DNA of 64,000 nt from Brachybacterium halotolerans (GCF_016623465.1 NZ_JAEDAJ010000004.1:62001-126000), one strand, 5' to 3'. Shown: positions 34,047 to 43,642, counted from the first letter of the stretch. A program made the numbers and translations. The notes: a model not told the origin generated them from the sequence alone.

Positions 34047-35198
34047 TCAGTCATCCAGGGCCGCTTGTGCCGAACCGCTCTCAGCGCGCTTAGCCTTACG
34101 CTCTAGTTCACGCCGCCGACGCTCGACCTGGCGTGCGCTTGACTGCAATTCACGCTTAGCGAAGAATCGAGACACAGTCGTACCCGCTCTCGCAACAATC
34201 GGGACACACCTGATTCGAGACCTGGATCCAGGATCCCTCTTGCGCACAGATTTCGCCTCGCGATAAACCATCACCGCCAAGACCAACTTACACACAAGCG
34301 CAACAGCAGACCCGATCGCTACGGGAGGGAACAGGAGAAGCATTATCGCCGCCCCGAACAAGTCCGTCGCAGCCGCGAGCGCAAGACCCAATATTGCGGT
34401 CACATAATCGACCGGCATCAAGAAGGGCTTCATGCCAGAGCTCGTCATTATAAATAACGCAGCCGAAGCGGCCCCGATCAACAACTGAGCGCCAGTCATC
34501 GCGGCCAAACTCTTCAGACTTGGACCCGCGTGCACATCGTGCACCAACAACACGGCCAGCGGCATTGCTACCACCACGAGCACCTGCAGGGCGACAAAAA
34601 TAAGCACCGCAACGAGAGGAGAGAACTGATCGTCCACCCGGCGCAAGATTGCTTCTGCCAACCTTGCGCGCCGGGCTCTACGTTCGGCAAACTCTAGGAG
34701 AACCTCGTCAGTCCCTACTTCAAAAGTGCCAATAAACGCTCCGAGCGCCATCATCGTGAAATAGACCGGAACGGCGACGAACAATGTCGCTACAGAGTTT
34801 CCATCATGAAAGGCGCTCACCACAACCAGAAGAAGAGCCGGGGTAAGTGCCGCAGGCGGCACAACCGCAAGCATGAGAAGCGCGGTCCTGCTGTCCGCCT
34901 CCTGTTCGCCGCCACCTAGGGCAATTTGACCGCCAATAATTGCGATCAGAACACCAAACTGTAGCGTGATTGCCGCACCGAAGCCCCAGCCAATCTGGTT
35001 GGCCACATGAACCCCAAGGGGCCCCGCCACATGCCTCAAGAAGCGCCCGAGAGTTTCATGCCGATCTGACGCATACCCGGACGCCGCAATAAGCGACACA
35101 ATGGCGAATACAACTACCGAAAGACCCATAAGAGCAGCTGATGACCCGAGCGATCTCCGGGAAGGGAGTTCGTCCACCCGTTGCTTGGTTTTTTCCAT
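34047..35198 (-). CDS. Polytopic membrane protein of unknown function
   Basis: Not recognised. Protein of 383 residues with about eight predicted helices (first ALMGLSVVVFAIVSLIAASG, then IGWGFGAAITLQFGVLIAII and others), a charged cytoplasmic segment near the middle (FAERRARRARLAEAILRRVD) and a strongly basic C-terminal tail with a likely coiled coil (ARQVERRRRELERKAKRAES). The ATG at 35198 is set by an ideal GGAGGTAAGC ribosome site. Base composition is lower in GC than the surrounding genes. It is divergent from the Type ISP restriction gene; whether it belongs to that defence island functionally is unknown. Confidence 0.75.
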   Translation of the reverse strand: MEKTKQRVDELPSRRSLGSSAALMGLSVVVFAIVSLIAASGYASDRHETLGRFLRHVAGPLGVHVANQIGWGFGAAITLQFGVLIAIIGGQIALGGGEQEADSRTALLMLAVVPPAALTPALLLVVVSAFHDGNSVATLFVAVPVYFTMMALGAFIGTFEVGTDEVLLEFAERRARRARLAEAILRRVDDQFSPLVAVLIFVALQVLVVVAMPLAVLLVHDVHAGPSLKSLAAMTGAQLLIGAASAALFIMTSSGMKPFLMPVDYVTAILGLALAAATDLFGAAIMLLLFPPVAIGSAVALVCKLVLAVMVYREAKSVRKRDPGSRSRIRCVPIVARAGTTVSRFFAKRELQSSARQVERRRRELERKAKRAESGSAQAALDD

Positions 35199-35249
35199 GC
35201 TTACCTCCAAGAGGGCACCCGCTGCAGTATGACCGACGCCGAATCTCGC

Positions 35250-35262
35250 CAACTCGTCTCAC
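35250..35262 (+). repeat. 13-base direct repeat, copy 1
   Basis: CAACTCGTCTCAC; the second exact copy is at 35395-35407. Two identical 13-mers 145 bases apart ahead of a restriction gene could be controller binding sites or a footprint of an insertion. Confidence 0.4.
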
Positions 35263-35394
35263 CCTATGCGACGTCGCTCCGTCTTGCGTACCCGACGTTA
35301 AGTTTCAATGCTCGCCAACGCCGGCTATCGAGGGCGCCAGCGCTCGAGGAGGGATACCTGTAGTCCCGTACCATTCCTCTCACCTGCTTGGCCA

Positions 35395-35407
35395 CAACTC
35401 GTCTCAC
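35395..35407 (+). repeat. 13-base direct repeat, copy 2
   Basis: CAACTCGTCTCAC, identical to 35250-35262. Confidence 0.4.
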
Positions 35408-35630
35408 TACCGGATCTCTGACCAGGGGATACATGCAGGTCACGGGAACGGCTTCAAGCCCAGCCCGAATCTTGCTCGGCAAGATCCAACCGACCGCCAC
35501 ATGCGGCTCCGCCGACGGGTACGGACCTGCTCAGCCTGCGCCTCGCTCCGCCTCCGCTCTCGAGCACGGCTCGCAAGATCCGGTTGCTGGGTTGGCGCCC
35601 GCAAAGGCCCATCCTTCCCCTCTGCTGCGC

Positions 35631-35636
35631 GATACT
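35631..35636 (+). promoter_or_regulatory. -10 element of the ISP gene, probable leaderless start
   Basis: GATACT ends 6 bases before the ATG at 35643, and no Shine-Dalgarno sequence is present, which suits a leaderless transcript. No clear -35 box. Confidence 0.35.
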
Positions 35637-35642
35637 GACCCC

Positions 35643-38600
35643 ATGTCCTCCCCCACGCTCAGCGCGATGAAGCTCTTCGACCGCATGTACAACGAGGCCA
35701 CGTCGACGGCCGACCAGGGGACGCGGTTCGAGCAGTTCACCAAGTCGTTCCTGCAGACGGACCCGTTGTGGTCGAGTCAGTTCTCGACGGTGTGGATGTG
35801 GGATCAGTGGCCTGGCAAGTGGGGCCATGACACGGGCATCGACCTGGTGGCGGAGCGGCGCGATGGAGGGCTGACCGCGATCCAGTGCAAGTTCTATGCA
35901 CCCACGCATCGGATCTCGAAGGGCGATTTGGACAAGTTCCTGGCGGCCTCGGGCCGTGGCGGGTTCTCAGAACGTCTGGTGGTCTCGACGACCACACAGT
36001 GGGGCGCGAACGCGGAGGAGACGATCCGCGAGCAGGCGATCCCGGTGCGGCGCCTGGGATTGGAGGACTTCGAGGACTCGCGGGTGGACTGGGCGTTCTT
36101 CGATCCAGCCACACCCACGGTCCTCTCCCTCTCGGGTGCGTCGGATCTGCGTCCGTACCAGCGCACGGCGATCAACAAGGTCGTCGATGGGTTCTCGGAG
36201 CATGACCGCGGCCGCCTGATCATGGCGTGCGGGACCGGCAAGACGTTCACGTCGCTGCGTTTGGCAGAGGAGTACGTGGGCGCGGCAGGCAGTGTGCTGT
36301 TCCTTGTCCCGTCGATCGCGCTCCTTTCCCAGGCCCTGCGCGAGTGGTCGAACAACACGGAGCTGGGGATCACGTCGATGGCCGTGTGCTCGGACGCGAA
36401 GGCCTCCCAGGGGCGGAAGTCCTCACAGGACACCTCGGAGATCTCGGTCGTGGACCTGGCACTGCCCGCGACCACTGACCCGGAGCGACTGGCCCAGCGG
36501 ATGAAGGATGCTCGCACGAACGGTGAGGGCATGCGGGTGGTCTTCGCGACCTACCAGTCGATCGACGTCGTTGCGCAGGCGCAGAAGATGGCCGGGCTCG
36601 AACCGTTCGACCTGGTGATCTGCGATGAGGCGCACAGGACCACAGGTGCCACGCTCGCGGGCGCGGAGGAGTCCGCGTTCGTGCGGGTCCACGATCCTGA
36701 GTACCTCAGGGCCTCTAAGCGCTTGTACATGACGGCGACCCCTCGCATCTACGACGACGCCTCGAAGGCCAAGGCCGGAAACGCGCAGGCCGTTCTCGCG
36801 TCAATGGATGACGAGGAGAAGTTCGGCCCGGAGTTCTACCGCATGGGCTTCGGTGAGGCGGTGGGCCTGGGAATGCTCACCGACTACAAGGTCCTGATCC
36901 TCACGGTGAACCAGGAGGCCGTGAACGAGTCGATGCAGGAGGCCTTCGCGACAAACGGCGAGCTGACCCTCGACGACGCCACGCGACTGATCGGCTGCTG
37001 GAACGGTCTGGCCAAGCGTGGAGACGCCGAACACGCCTTCGGACTGGACCCCCAGCCGATGCGCCGTGCGGTCGCGTTCGCCAAGGACATCAAGTCCTCC
37101 AAGCAGATCGCCGACCAGTTCACCGACGTCGTCTCCACCTACATCGACAGTCACGAAGACGAGGATCCCGAGGACCTCCTCGCGGTCCAGGCGCGCCACG
37201 TGGACGGCACGATGAACGCAATGGAGCGCGCCGAGCTGCTGGACTGGCTGAAGGACGACGCCGGGGAAGGCACCTGCCGCGTGCTGTCCAACGCCCGCTG
37301 CCTCTCCGAGGGCGTGGACGTGCCCTCGCTGGATGCGGTGATGTTCCTGAACCCGCGCCGCTCGGTCGTGGACGTGGTGCAGTCCGTGGGCCGCGTGATG
37401 CGCCTGGCCAAAGGAAAGAAGTACGGATACATCATCCTCCCCGTGGTGGTCCCCGCAGGCGTGGCGCCGGAGAAGGCCCTGGACGACAATCGCAACTTCC
37501 AAGTCGTTTGGGACGTCCTGCAGGCCCTGCGCGCCCACGACGAGCGGTTCGACGCGATGGTCAACAAGGTCGAGCTGAACACGAAGCGCGACGAGAAGAT
37601 CAACGTTATGGGCGTCGGCTACGGGACCGACGGCGACGGCGCACACAGCCCGAGCGATGGCACCGGTGACAACGCCGGCTCCGACGCCCCCTCGACGGGC
37701 AGCGCCCAGGGTGCGCTGGAGCTGGGGCTTTCGCAGATGGACGAGCTGCGCAACGCGATCTACGCGCGGATGGTGAAGAAGGTCGGCTCGCGCACCTACT
37801 GGGACCAGTGGGCCAAGGACATCGCCCAGATCGCCCAGGCCCACATCGCCCGCATCACCGCGCTCGTGGACGATCCTGACACCGCGGCTTCCCAGCAGTT
37901 CGGGGTGTTCCTCGACGCGCTGCGACGGAACCTGAACGAGTCGATCACCCGGGACGGGGCGATCGAGATGCTCGCCCAACACATGATCACCAAGCCCGTC
38001 TTCGACGCCCTCTTCGAGGGCTACGCCTTCACCGACCACAACCCCGTCTCCCAAGTCATGGACCGCATGGTCGCCTCCCTCACCGCGATGCACGTAGACG
38101 CCGAAGCCGAATCCCTGGAGAAGTTCTACGACTCCGTGCGGCTGCGGGCAGCAGGGATCGACAACGCCGAGGGCAAGCAGAAGATCATCACCGAGCTCTA
38201 CGAGAGCTTCTTCAAGAACGCCTTCCCCCGCGCAGCCGACGCCATGGGCGTCGTCTACACACCCATCGAGATCGTCGACTTCATCCTCCGCTCCGTGGGC
38301 GACGTCCTGAAGCAGGAGTTCGGCCGCTCGATCAGCGACGAAGGCGTGCACGTCCTCGACCCCTTCACCGGGACAGGCACGTTCATCGTGCGCCTGCTCC
38401 AGTCCGGACTCATCGCCCCCGCCGATCTGGCGCGGAAGTACGCCTCCGAGCTGCACGCGAACGAGATCCTGCTGCTCGCCTACTACATCGCCGCGATCAA
38501 CATCGAGACCACCTTCCACGACCTCCAGGCAGAGGCAGAAGGTGTGGCACTCGAAGCGGAGGCATACGAACCCTTCGAGGGGATCGTCCTCACCGACACC

Positions 38601-40559
38601 TTCCAGCAGACCGAAGACGGTGACGTCACCGATGAGACCGTCTTCCCCACGAACAACACACGCGCCGAAGCGCAGAAGGCCCTCGACATCCGCGTCATCG
38701 TGGGTAACCCGCCCTACTCCGTCGGCCAGACGTCTGGCAACGACGACAACGCCAACGTCAGTTACCCAACTCTCGACGCGCGCGTACGGGACACCTTCGC
38801 CGCGCGCACCGATGCGACGCTGAAGCGCAATCTCTACGACTCCTACGTACGCGCAATCCGCTGGGCCAGCGACCGCATCGGCGACGAAGGCGTCGTTGGC
38901 TTCGTCACGAACGGAGGCTGGATCGAAGGTAACTCCACCGCCGGCGTCCGCAAGACTCTCGCTGACGAGTTCAGCTCCATCTACGTCTTCAACCTCCGCG
39001 GCAACCAGCGCACTGCAGGAGAGACAAGCCGAAGGGAAGGCGGCAAGGTCTTCGGCTCCGGCAGCCGCAACACCGTCGCTGTCTTCCTCCTCGTCCGCAC
39101 GAAGCACCACAAGGGACCCGCGACCATCCACTACCGCGACATCGGCGACTACCTCACCACGAAGGACAAGCTCGCCATCGTCGACGACGCCACCCTCGAC
39201 ACCGTCCCCTGGCGCCAGATCACCCCGAACCAGCACGGCGACTGGATCAAACAGCGCGACACGAACTACCTTTCATACCCACCATTGGCAGATCCTAACC
39301 CAGTCACAGTCTCCGCCTTCCGAGGCACTTCCACCGGATTGTCCACTTCCCGCGATTCATGGGTATACAACATGTCTCGAACTGCGCTTGACAACAATCT
39401 CGCGCGATTTATCGAAAACTATGAAGCGGAGCGAGAACTGTTCGTCGCGCATGCCGCACTCACAAGGAATCGGAAACCAAAGCCATCTGACACCGCCGGC
39501 ATACTCACAACCGACGAGCGTCAAATTAAGTGGTCTCACGGCCTACGTGCCCGGCTAGTCAACAACCGGCCACTCTCTCGCGACGTCAGCCGCGTCACGA
39601 ACGGGATGTATAGGCCGTTCAACGTTCAGCATGTTGACCTGAGTGACGGACTGATCGAGCGCCCCGCGATCGTTGCGCGATGCTTCCCGTCGGCGAGGCA
39701 TGCCAACTTTGGATTCTGGATAGTTGGATCGGGGTCGTCGGTCCCGTTCGCGGCAGTTGCCACTCGAATGGTCCCGAACCTTCACCTCGCCGGAGCCGGA
39801 TCTGGCGGGAACTTCTACTCAAGATTCGTTTGGGAGCCACTTCCCGAAGGCGAGCTCGAACTGGGCGTCGACGGCGAGGTGATCAATGGTTACCGCCGCG
39901 TCGACAACATCACCGACGAGTTCCGCCGCCTCATGCAGAAGCGCTACGGCACCGGGGTCACGAAAGACGACGTCTTCTTCTTCCTCTACGGCCTGTTCCA
40001 CTCCCCCGAATACCGCGAACGCTACGACGGCGAGCTGAAGCAGATGCTCCCCCGCGTCCCGAACGTGCCAGCATCCACCTTCGATCGGTTGACCCAGGCT
40101 GGCCGCGAGCTGTTCCACCTCCACGCCGACTACGAGGACGCGGAGCTGTATCCGCTGGAGGTCGTCGGCGGCGAGCAGCCGCCGCTCGGCGGCCCTGAGG
40201 AGGCGGCGGAGTACTACCGCGTGCAGAAGATGCGCTTCCCCACCGGACAGAAGGCTGCCGACGCCCCCGACACTCTGATCCTGAACCCGCAGATCACGGT
40301 GCGGGGCATCCCCGAGGAGGCATACCGGTACCAGCTGGGATCCCGCAGCGCGATCGAATGGATCATCCGCCAGTACAAGGTCACTACCGACAAGGCGTCC
40401 GGAATCGTCAACGACCCCAACCAGTGGGGCATCGAGCACGACAACCCTCGGTACATCCTCGACCTGCTGCAGAAGGTCGTGACCGTGTCCGTGCGCACCG
40501 TGCAGATCACAGACGCACTTCCGTCTCTGTCCGATGACGAGGAGGCGCGAGATGACTGA
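35643..40559 (+). CDS. Type ISP (single-polypeptide) restriction-modification enzyme
   Basis: One 1638-residue chain holding nuclease, translocase, methyltransferase and specificity parts, as in LlaGI/LlaBIII. Order: Mrr-like PD-(D/E)xK nuclease (Asp67 in GIDLVAE, Gln81-Cys-Lys83 in IQCKFY); SF2 helicase with Walker A MACGTGKT (194-201), DEAH (328-331), SATs-like MTATPR and motif VI SVGRVMRLAKGKK; a Gly/Ser-rich linker near 665-690; a helical coupler; gamma-type N6-adenine methyltransferase with DPFTGTGTF (about 903) and NPPYS (about 1020); and a C-terminal target-recognition domain. All key residues are present, so it should both cut and methylate. The ATG at 35643 matches the family N-terminus. 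Its C-terminal recognition part (39270-39840) is AT-richer than the rest. The stop overlaps the HNH gene. Confidence 0.95.
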   Translation: MSSPTLSAMKLFDRMYNEATSTADQGTRFEQFTKSFLQTDPLWSSQFSTVWMWDQWPGKWGHDTGIDLVAERRDGGLTAIQCKFYAPTHRISKGDLDKFLAASGRGGFSERLVVSTTTQWGANAEETIREQAIPVRRLGLEDFEDSRVDWAFFDPATPTVLSLSGASDLRPYQRTAINKVVDGFSEHDRGRLIMACGTGKTFTSLRLAEEYVGAAGSVLFLVPSIALLSQALREWSNNTELGITSMAVCSDAKASQGRKSSQDTSEISVVDLALPATTDPERLAQRMKDARTNGEGMRVVFATYQSIDVVAQAQKMAGLEPFDLVICDEAHRTTGATLAGAEESAFVRVHDPEYLRASKRLYMTATPRIYDDASKAKAGNAQAVLASMDDEEKFGPEFYRMGFGEAVGLGMLTDYKVLILTVNQEAVNESMQEAFATNGELTLDDATRLIGCWNGLAKRGDAEHAFGLDPQPMRRAVAFAKDIKSSKQIADQFTDVVSTYIDSHEDEDPEDLLAVQARHVDGTMNAMERAELLDWLKDDAGEGTCRVLSNARCLSEGVDVPSLDAVMFLNPRRSVVDVVQSVGRVMRLAKGKKYGYIILPVVVPAGVAPEKALDDNRNFQVVWDVLQALRAHDERFDAMVNKVELNTKRDEKINVMGVGYGTDGDGAHSPSDGTGDNAGSDAPSTGSAQGALELGLSQMDELRNAIYARMVKKVGSRTYWDQWAKDIAQIAQAHIARITALVDDPDTAASQQFGVFLDALRRNLNESITRDGAIEMLAQHMITKPVFDALFEGYAFTDHNPVSQVMDRMVASLTAMHVDAEAESLEKFYDSVRLRAAGIDNAEGKQKIITELYESFFKNAFPRAADAMGVVYTPIEIVDFILRSVGDVLKQEFGRSISDEGVHVLDPFTGTGTFIVRLLQSGLIAPADLARKYASELHANEILLLAYYIAAINIETTFHDLQAEAEGVALEAEAYEPFEGIVLTDTFQQTEDGDVTDETVFPTNNTRAEAQKALDIRVIVGNPPYSVGQTSGNDDNANVSYPTLDARVRDTFAARTDATLKRNLYDSYVRAIRWASDRIGDEGVVGFVTNGGWIEGNSTAGVRKTLADEFSSIYVFNLRGNQRTAGETSRREGGKVFGSGSRNTVAVFLLVRTKHHKGPATIHYRDIGDYLTTKDKLAIVDDATLDTVPWRQITPNQHGDWIKQRDTNYLSYPPLADPNPVTVSAFRGTSTGLSTSRDSWVYNMSRTALDNNLARFIENYEAERELFVAHAALTRNRKPKPSDTAGILTTDERQIKWSHGLRARLVNNRPLSRDVSRVTNGMYRPFNVQHVDLSDGLIERPAIVARCFPSARHANFGFWIVGSGSSVPFAAVATRMVPNLHLAGAGSGGNFYSRFVWEPLPEGELELGVDGEVINGYRRVDNITDEFRRLMQKRYGTGVTKDDVFFFLYGLFHSPEYRERYDGELKQMLPRVPNVPASTFDRLTQAGRELFHLHADYEDAELYPLEVVGGEQPPLGGPEEAAEYYRVQKMRFPTGQKAADAPDTLILNPQITVRGIPEEAYRYQLGSRSAIEWIIRQYKVTTDKASGIVNDPNQWGIEHDNPRYILDLLQKVVTVSVRTVQITDALPSLSDDEEARDD

Positions 40560-41943
40560 CTGGATCATCCCCTCGGACCCCACCACATTCGACATCGATC
40601 AGGCATTCCTGCATCTCGAGGACGTGCACTGGAGCGAGGCGCCGAACGCGCATATTCAAGTCGGGGATCGTGCCTTCATGTACCAGGGGGCCAAAGCATC
40701 GCTCGCCGCCCTCAGCCATTGCTGCGAGGTGGTCCAGACGGGCCTCCCATACGACGATCAGTTCACCGACCGAGAGTTCTGGCTCAAGCCCAACAAGCTG
40801 TCCGAGCGTCGCTCTCGCACCTGGATCCTGCTGCATGGGATCCGGGCGTTCAGCCAGCGCGAACGTGCACTCTTGACTCGTGAGGACCTCAGAGCCGCTG
40901 GGATGGCCCGGCCCCCGCAGAACCGCAGGCGCGCGCCGGAGGATGTCAGCGCTCTCGTAGACCGCGTGCTCAAAATGCGTGGGGAAGACGCTGATCAGCG
41001 TGTCGTAGAGGAGAGCAGAGTGCTGGCCGACCTCGGCTTCTCCGGACGCACGTGGACACGTCCCCCTCGCCAGAGCTGGCGGACGACGAGTCTCGCAGCA
41101 TACGAGACTGCGCTTCGCACACCTAGCGCTGCTACCTCGCTTGCCCTCCTGCGGGCCTACCTCGACGCCTCGGAGCTTGCATCGAACAACACCTGGGCGG
41201 TATCAGCGTGGCCCCAATGGGCCAATACGGCAGGTTCCCATCGGTTCGCCACGGTGAATGGGTCCAACATTGAACTCTTCTACGTCTGGGTCAATGAAGA
41301 ATCAGGGGAGATCGAGAGTTGGGGCCTACGACTCCCGAGCCACTTCGAAGACTCCGTGACGATTCCCGATGACACATGGATCAACGACGCCGACAACGGC
41401 GACATATCGGTGAACGGCACGACTCTCGAGCAGCTCCTGCACTTCCTCGACGACGAGCACGCCCTGGGCGCTGTCCGCGATACAGCGTTGGAGCGCGCAC
41501 GGAGACGTCGATCAGACTGGCACAACCCCTTCCTGGCGGCAGTTCTCGCCTCCGAGAGCCCATTGTCCGAGACTGACCATGTCGATTCGACTACCGTGGA
41601 GGATGTCGAGTTCGAGCGCCGCTACATCGAGCGCGTGACCCGCACCCGTCGGCATCAAGCACCCTTGCGCCGAGCGGCGCTCATCCACTACGCGCCCCCT
41701 GCCTGCCACTACTGCGGTCTCGACGTGGCCCAGGTGCTCGACACCGCCCATATCGTGCCCGACCGCGAAGGCGGCGCAGCCAGCGTCAAGAATGTCCGGC
41801 TCCTGTGCGCAAACCACCATCGTGCTTTCGACGCCGAACTGCTGGTGTGGGACCCTGTGAAGGGGGTCTTCACGAGGCAGCCTGACAGTCCCGACGTTGC
41901 TCCTCTCCCGACCAATCGGAGAGACCCGATCGCACGGGAGTAG
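40552..41943 (+). CDS. EVE-like/HNH predicted modification-dependent nuclease
   Basis: Protein of 463 residues starting inside the last codons of the ISP gene (8-base overlap, GGAGG ribosome site). The N-terminal part (WIIPSDPTTFDIDQAFLHLE, later IQVGDRAFMYQGAK) resembles EVE/PUA-fold readers of modified bases. The C-terminus is a clear HNH nuclease with zinc-knuckle Cys385, Cys388 (CHYCG), catalytic-region His400 (DTAHIVPDREGG), and Cys419, His422 (LLCANHHRAFD). Such reader-HNH fusions are Type IV-like enzymes that cut modified DNA. The EVE assignment is by eye and less sure than the HNH. Coupled translation with the restriction enzyme suggests a joint defence role. Confidence 0.85.
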   Translation: MTDWIIPSDPTTFDIDQAFLHLEDVHWSEAPNAHIQVGDRAFMYQGAKASLAALSHCCEVVQTGLPYDDQFTDREFWLKPNKLSERRSRTWILLHGIRAFSQRERALLTREDLRAAGMARPPQNRRRAPEDVSALVDRVLKMRGEDADQRVVEESRVLADLGFSGRTWTRPPRQSWRTTSLAAYETALRTPSAATSLALLRAYLDASELASNNTWAVSAWPQWANTAGSHRFATVNGSNIELFYVWVNEESGEIESWGLRLPSHFEDSVTIPDDTWINDADNGDISVNGTTLEQLLHFLDDEHALGAVRDTALERARRRRSDWHNPFLAAVLASESPLSETDHVDSTTVEDVEFERRYIERVTRTRRHQAPLRRAALIHYAPPACHYCGLDVAQVLDTAHIVPDREGGAASVKNVRLLCANHHRAFDAELLVWDPVKGVFTRQPDSPDVAPLPTNRRDPIARE

Positions 41944-41978
41944 CCGGGGTGGCGCTAACGCAGTCACAGCCATCAGCG

Positions 41979-42800
41979 TCAGATTCCGATCGCCGCCTCC
42001 ACCGCCAGCGCCGCCGCCCCATGGATCGCGGCCATGTCCGGCGTCCTCGACGCCTCGATCCGCAGCTGCCGGGTCGCGGGCGCGAACCCCCGGCCGTACA
42101 CGGTCTCCCGCACGCCGGCGATGAGCACCTCGAACCCGGGTCCCCACGGCCCGCCGATCACGAGGCGTGACGGGTTCAGGAGTCCGACGGCCGCGACCAT
42201 CACGTCGCCCACGTCCCTGCCGGCCTGGCGCAGGAGGCGCTGGGCCTCGGGATCGCCCTGGGCGACGAGGTCAACCACCTCGGCGTCAGTCTCCAGCTCC
42301 CGGCCCGCCTCGCGCAGGGAGGCGGCGAGCCCCGGAACGGAGGCCGTGAGCGAGACGCAGCCGGTATTGCCGCACGGGCACGGTCGGTCGGAGTTCAGGA
42401 GCGGGACGTGCCCGATGTCGCCGGCGAAGCCCTGGGCGCCCCGCTGCAGCGCTCCCCCGGCGATGACGCCCGCACCCACGCCGGTCGCGAGCTTCACGAA
42501 GATGAGGTCCTGCGCCTCCGGGTAGACGAACGTCCGCTCGCCGTAGGCCATGAGGTTCACGTCGTTGTCCACGAGGACGGGCCCGTCGAACACCTCAGCG
42601 ATCTGGGCGCGCACGTCCTCGCCGGTCCAGCCGTGCATGCCGACCGGGTTCAGCGCCCGCCCCGTCGCCTGGTCCACCGGGCTCGGCAGGCCGACGCACA
42701 CCGCGACGACGTCCTCGGCAGGGCTCCCAGTCCGTCCAGCAGATCGCGGGCACGCACGAGCACGTGCTCGATCACGGAGCGCGGCGCCTGCTCGCGATCC
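41979..42800 (-). pseudogene. ROK-family regulator/kinase, truncated and frameshifted
   Basis: The minus strand reads AEDVVAVCVGLPSPVDQATG, VLVDNDVNLMAYGER, ATGVGAGVIAGGALQRGAQG, FAGDIGHVPL and the zinc motif CPCGNTGCVSLTAS, all typical of ROK proteins. Upstream of about 42722 the matching sequence (REQAPRSVIEHVLVRARDLL) continues in another frame, so one base has been lost or gained, and before about 42800 similarity ends: the helix-turn-helix and the first part of the sugar-kinase domain are missing. Either a decayed gene or, for the shift alone, a sequencing error; the truncation argues for decay. It ends 35 bases from the HNH gene. Confidence 0.8.
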
Positions 42801-42995
42801 AGGCTCCTGCAACCTGACCCTGGCCCTTGCCGTGCAGTGCGTCGATCGGTGCTTGGTAGCAACGAATCGAAGCGGCATTGGCCTCCAAGAGGTCCACAAC
42901 CCCGGTGCGTGCTCCTTGTTCCCGTGCGCCACCGCGGTCTCGAGTGTCGGACTCACTCTTTACTGTGCATACAGAGGTCTAGAAGGGGGTCGTCG

Positions 42996-43586
42996 ATGAG
43001 TAGTCGCCCAAGGAAGTACACCGCACGTGTGCGCGCCTGCACCGTCGGAGAGTCTGACCGGGACGGACCAAGGGGCCACGAGCTCTCTTCGAAGCAGACC
43101 AAGCTGCGACCATCCCGCCCCATCAGAGCGATCAACCGGAAACTGAAGGCTCTCGGCGCAGCTCCCGTAGTCGAGCCTACTGAGGAGAGTCGACGCAACC
43201 TCACCCTTCGAGTCAACGAGTACCAGGTCGCGATGAGCACCTATGTGAGCGAAGATCTCGCCCTGGCTGGCTCACTTATCGGCATTTCCATCGCAATGTT
43301 CGCCTTGTTCCTCAGCTCCCTGTCGGGCTTGGGGGTCGCCGCTGGCCTCATTGCCGGTCTCATCATTCTGGGGTACTTCCTTGTAACCAGTCTCCTGGTC
43401 TTCCCCGGCCGCCGAGCTGCAGCTGCAGCTGCAGAAGTGATCGCGTTCCGAGGCACGTCCCTGACGCGACGACCGGATGACGCTACCCCAGCACCCGCTG
43501 GGCCGCGATTTGCCCTCGTGTCCGTGACGGTCCATCGCCGCCCGCTACTCGACGAAGCGCACACCTCGGTCCCGAACAGTTTCTGA
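42996..43586 (+). CDS. Small membrane protein of unknown function
   Basis: Not recognised. Protein of 196 residues: a basic, hydrophilic N-terminal 85 residues, two adjacent transmembrane helices (about 88-108 and 112-136, with LIGISIAMFALFLSSL and GLIAGLIILGYFLVTSLLVF), and a short polar C-terminal tail. AGGGGG precedes the ATG at 42996. It lies between the broken ROK gene and the alcohol dehydrogenase and may belong to the restriction island. Confidence 0.6.
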   Translation: MSSRPRKYTARVRACTVGESDRDGPRGHELSSKQTKLRPSRPIRAINRKLKALGAAPVVEPTEESRRNLTLRVNEYQVAMSTYVSEDLALAGSLIGISIAMFALFLSSLSGLGVAAGLIAGLIILGYFLVTSLLVFPGRRAAAAAAEVIAFRGTSLTRRPDDATPAPAGPRFALVSVTVHRRPLLDEAHTSVPNSF

Positions 43587-43620
43587 GGGCGGTGAGGCTC
43601 CCGACTGCCGAGAATTCGGC

Positions 43621-43642
43621 AAAAAAGCGCTCAGTGAGAGCG
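43621..43642 (-). terminator. Rho-independent terminator of the alcohol dehydrogenase gene
   Basis: On the minus strand CGCTC-TCACT-GAGCG forms a 5-bp stem, followed after one base by six Ts, 34 bases beyond the dehydrogenase stop. A U-run is unusual in this GC-rich window, so this is a convincing classical terminator. Confidence 0.7.

Larger units (their letters stand above)
35199..35642. other. Intergenic region between the membrane protein and ISP genes
   Basis: 444 bases without a supported gene. It holds a 13-base direct repeat (35250-35262 and 35395-35407) and, at the right edge, a -10 element for the restriction gene. The promoter of the divergent membrane-protein gene should also be here. 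Confidence 0.45.
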
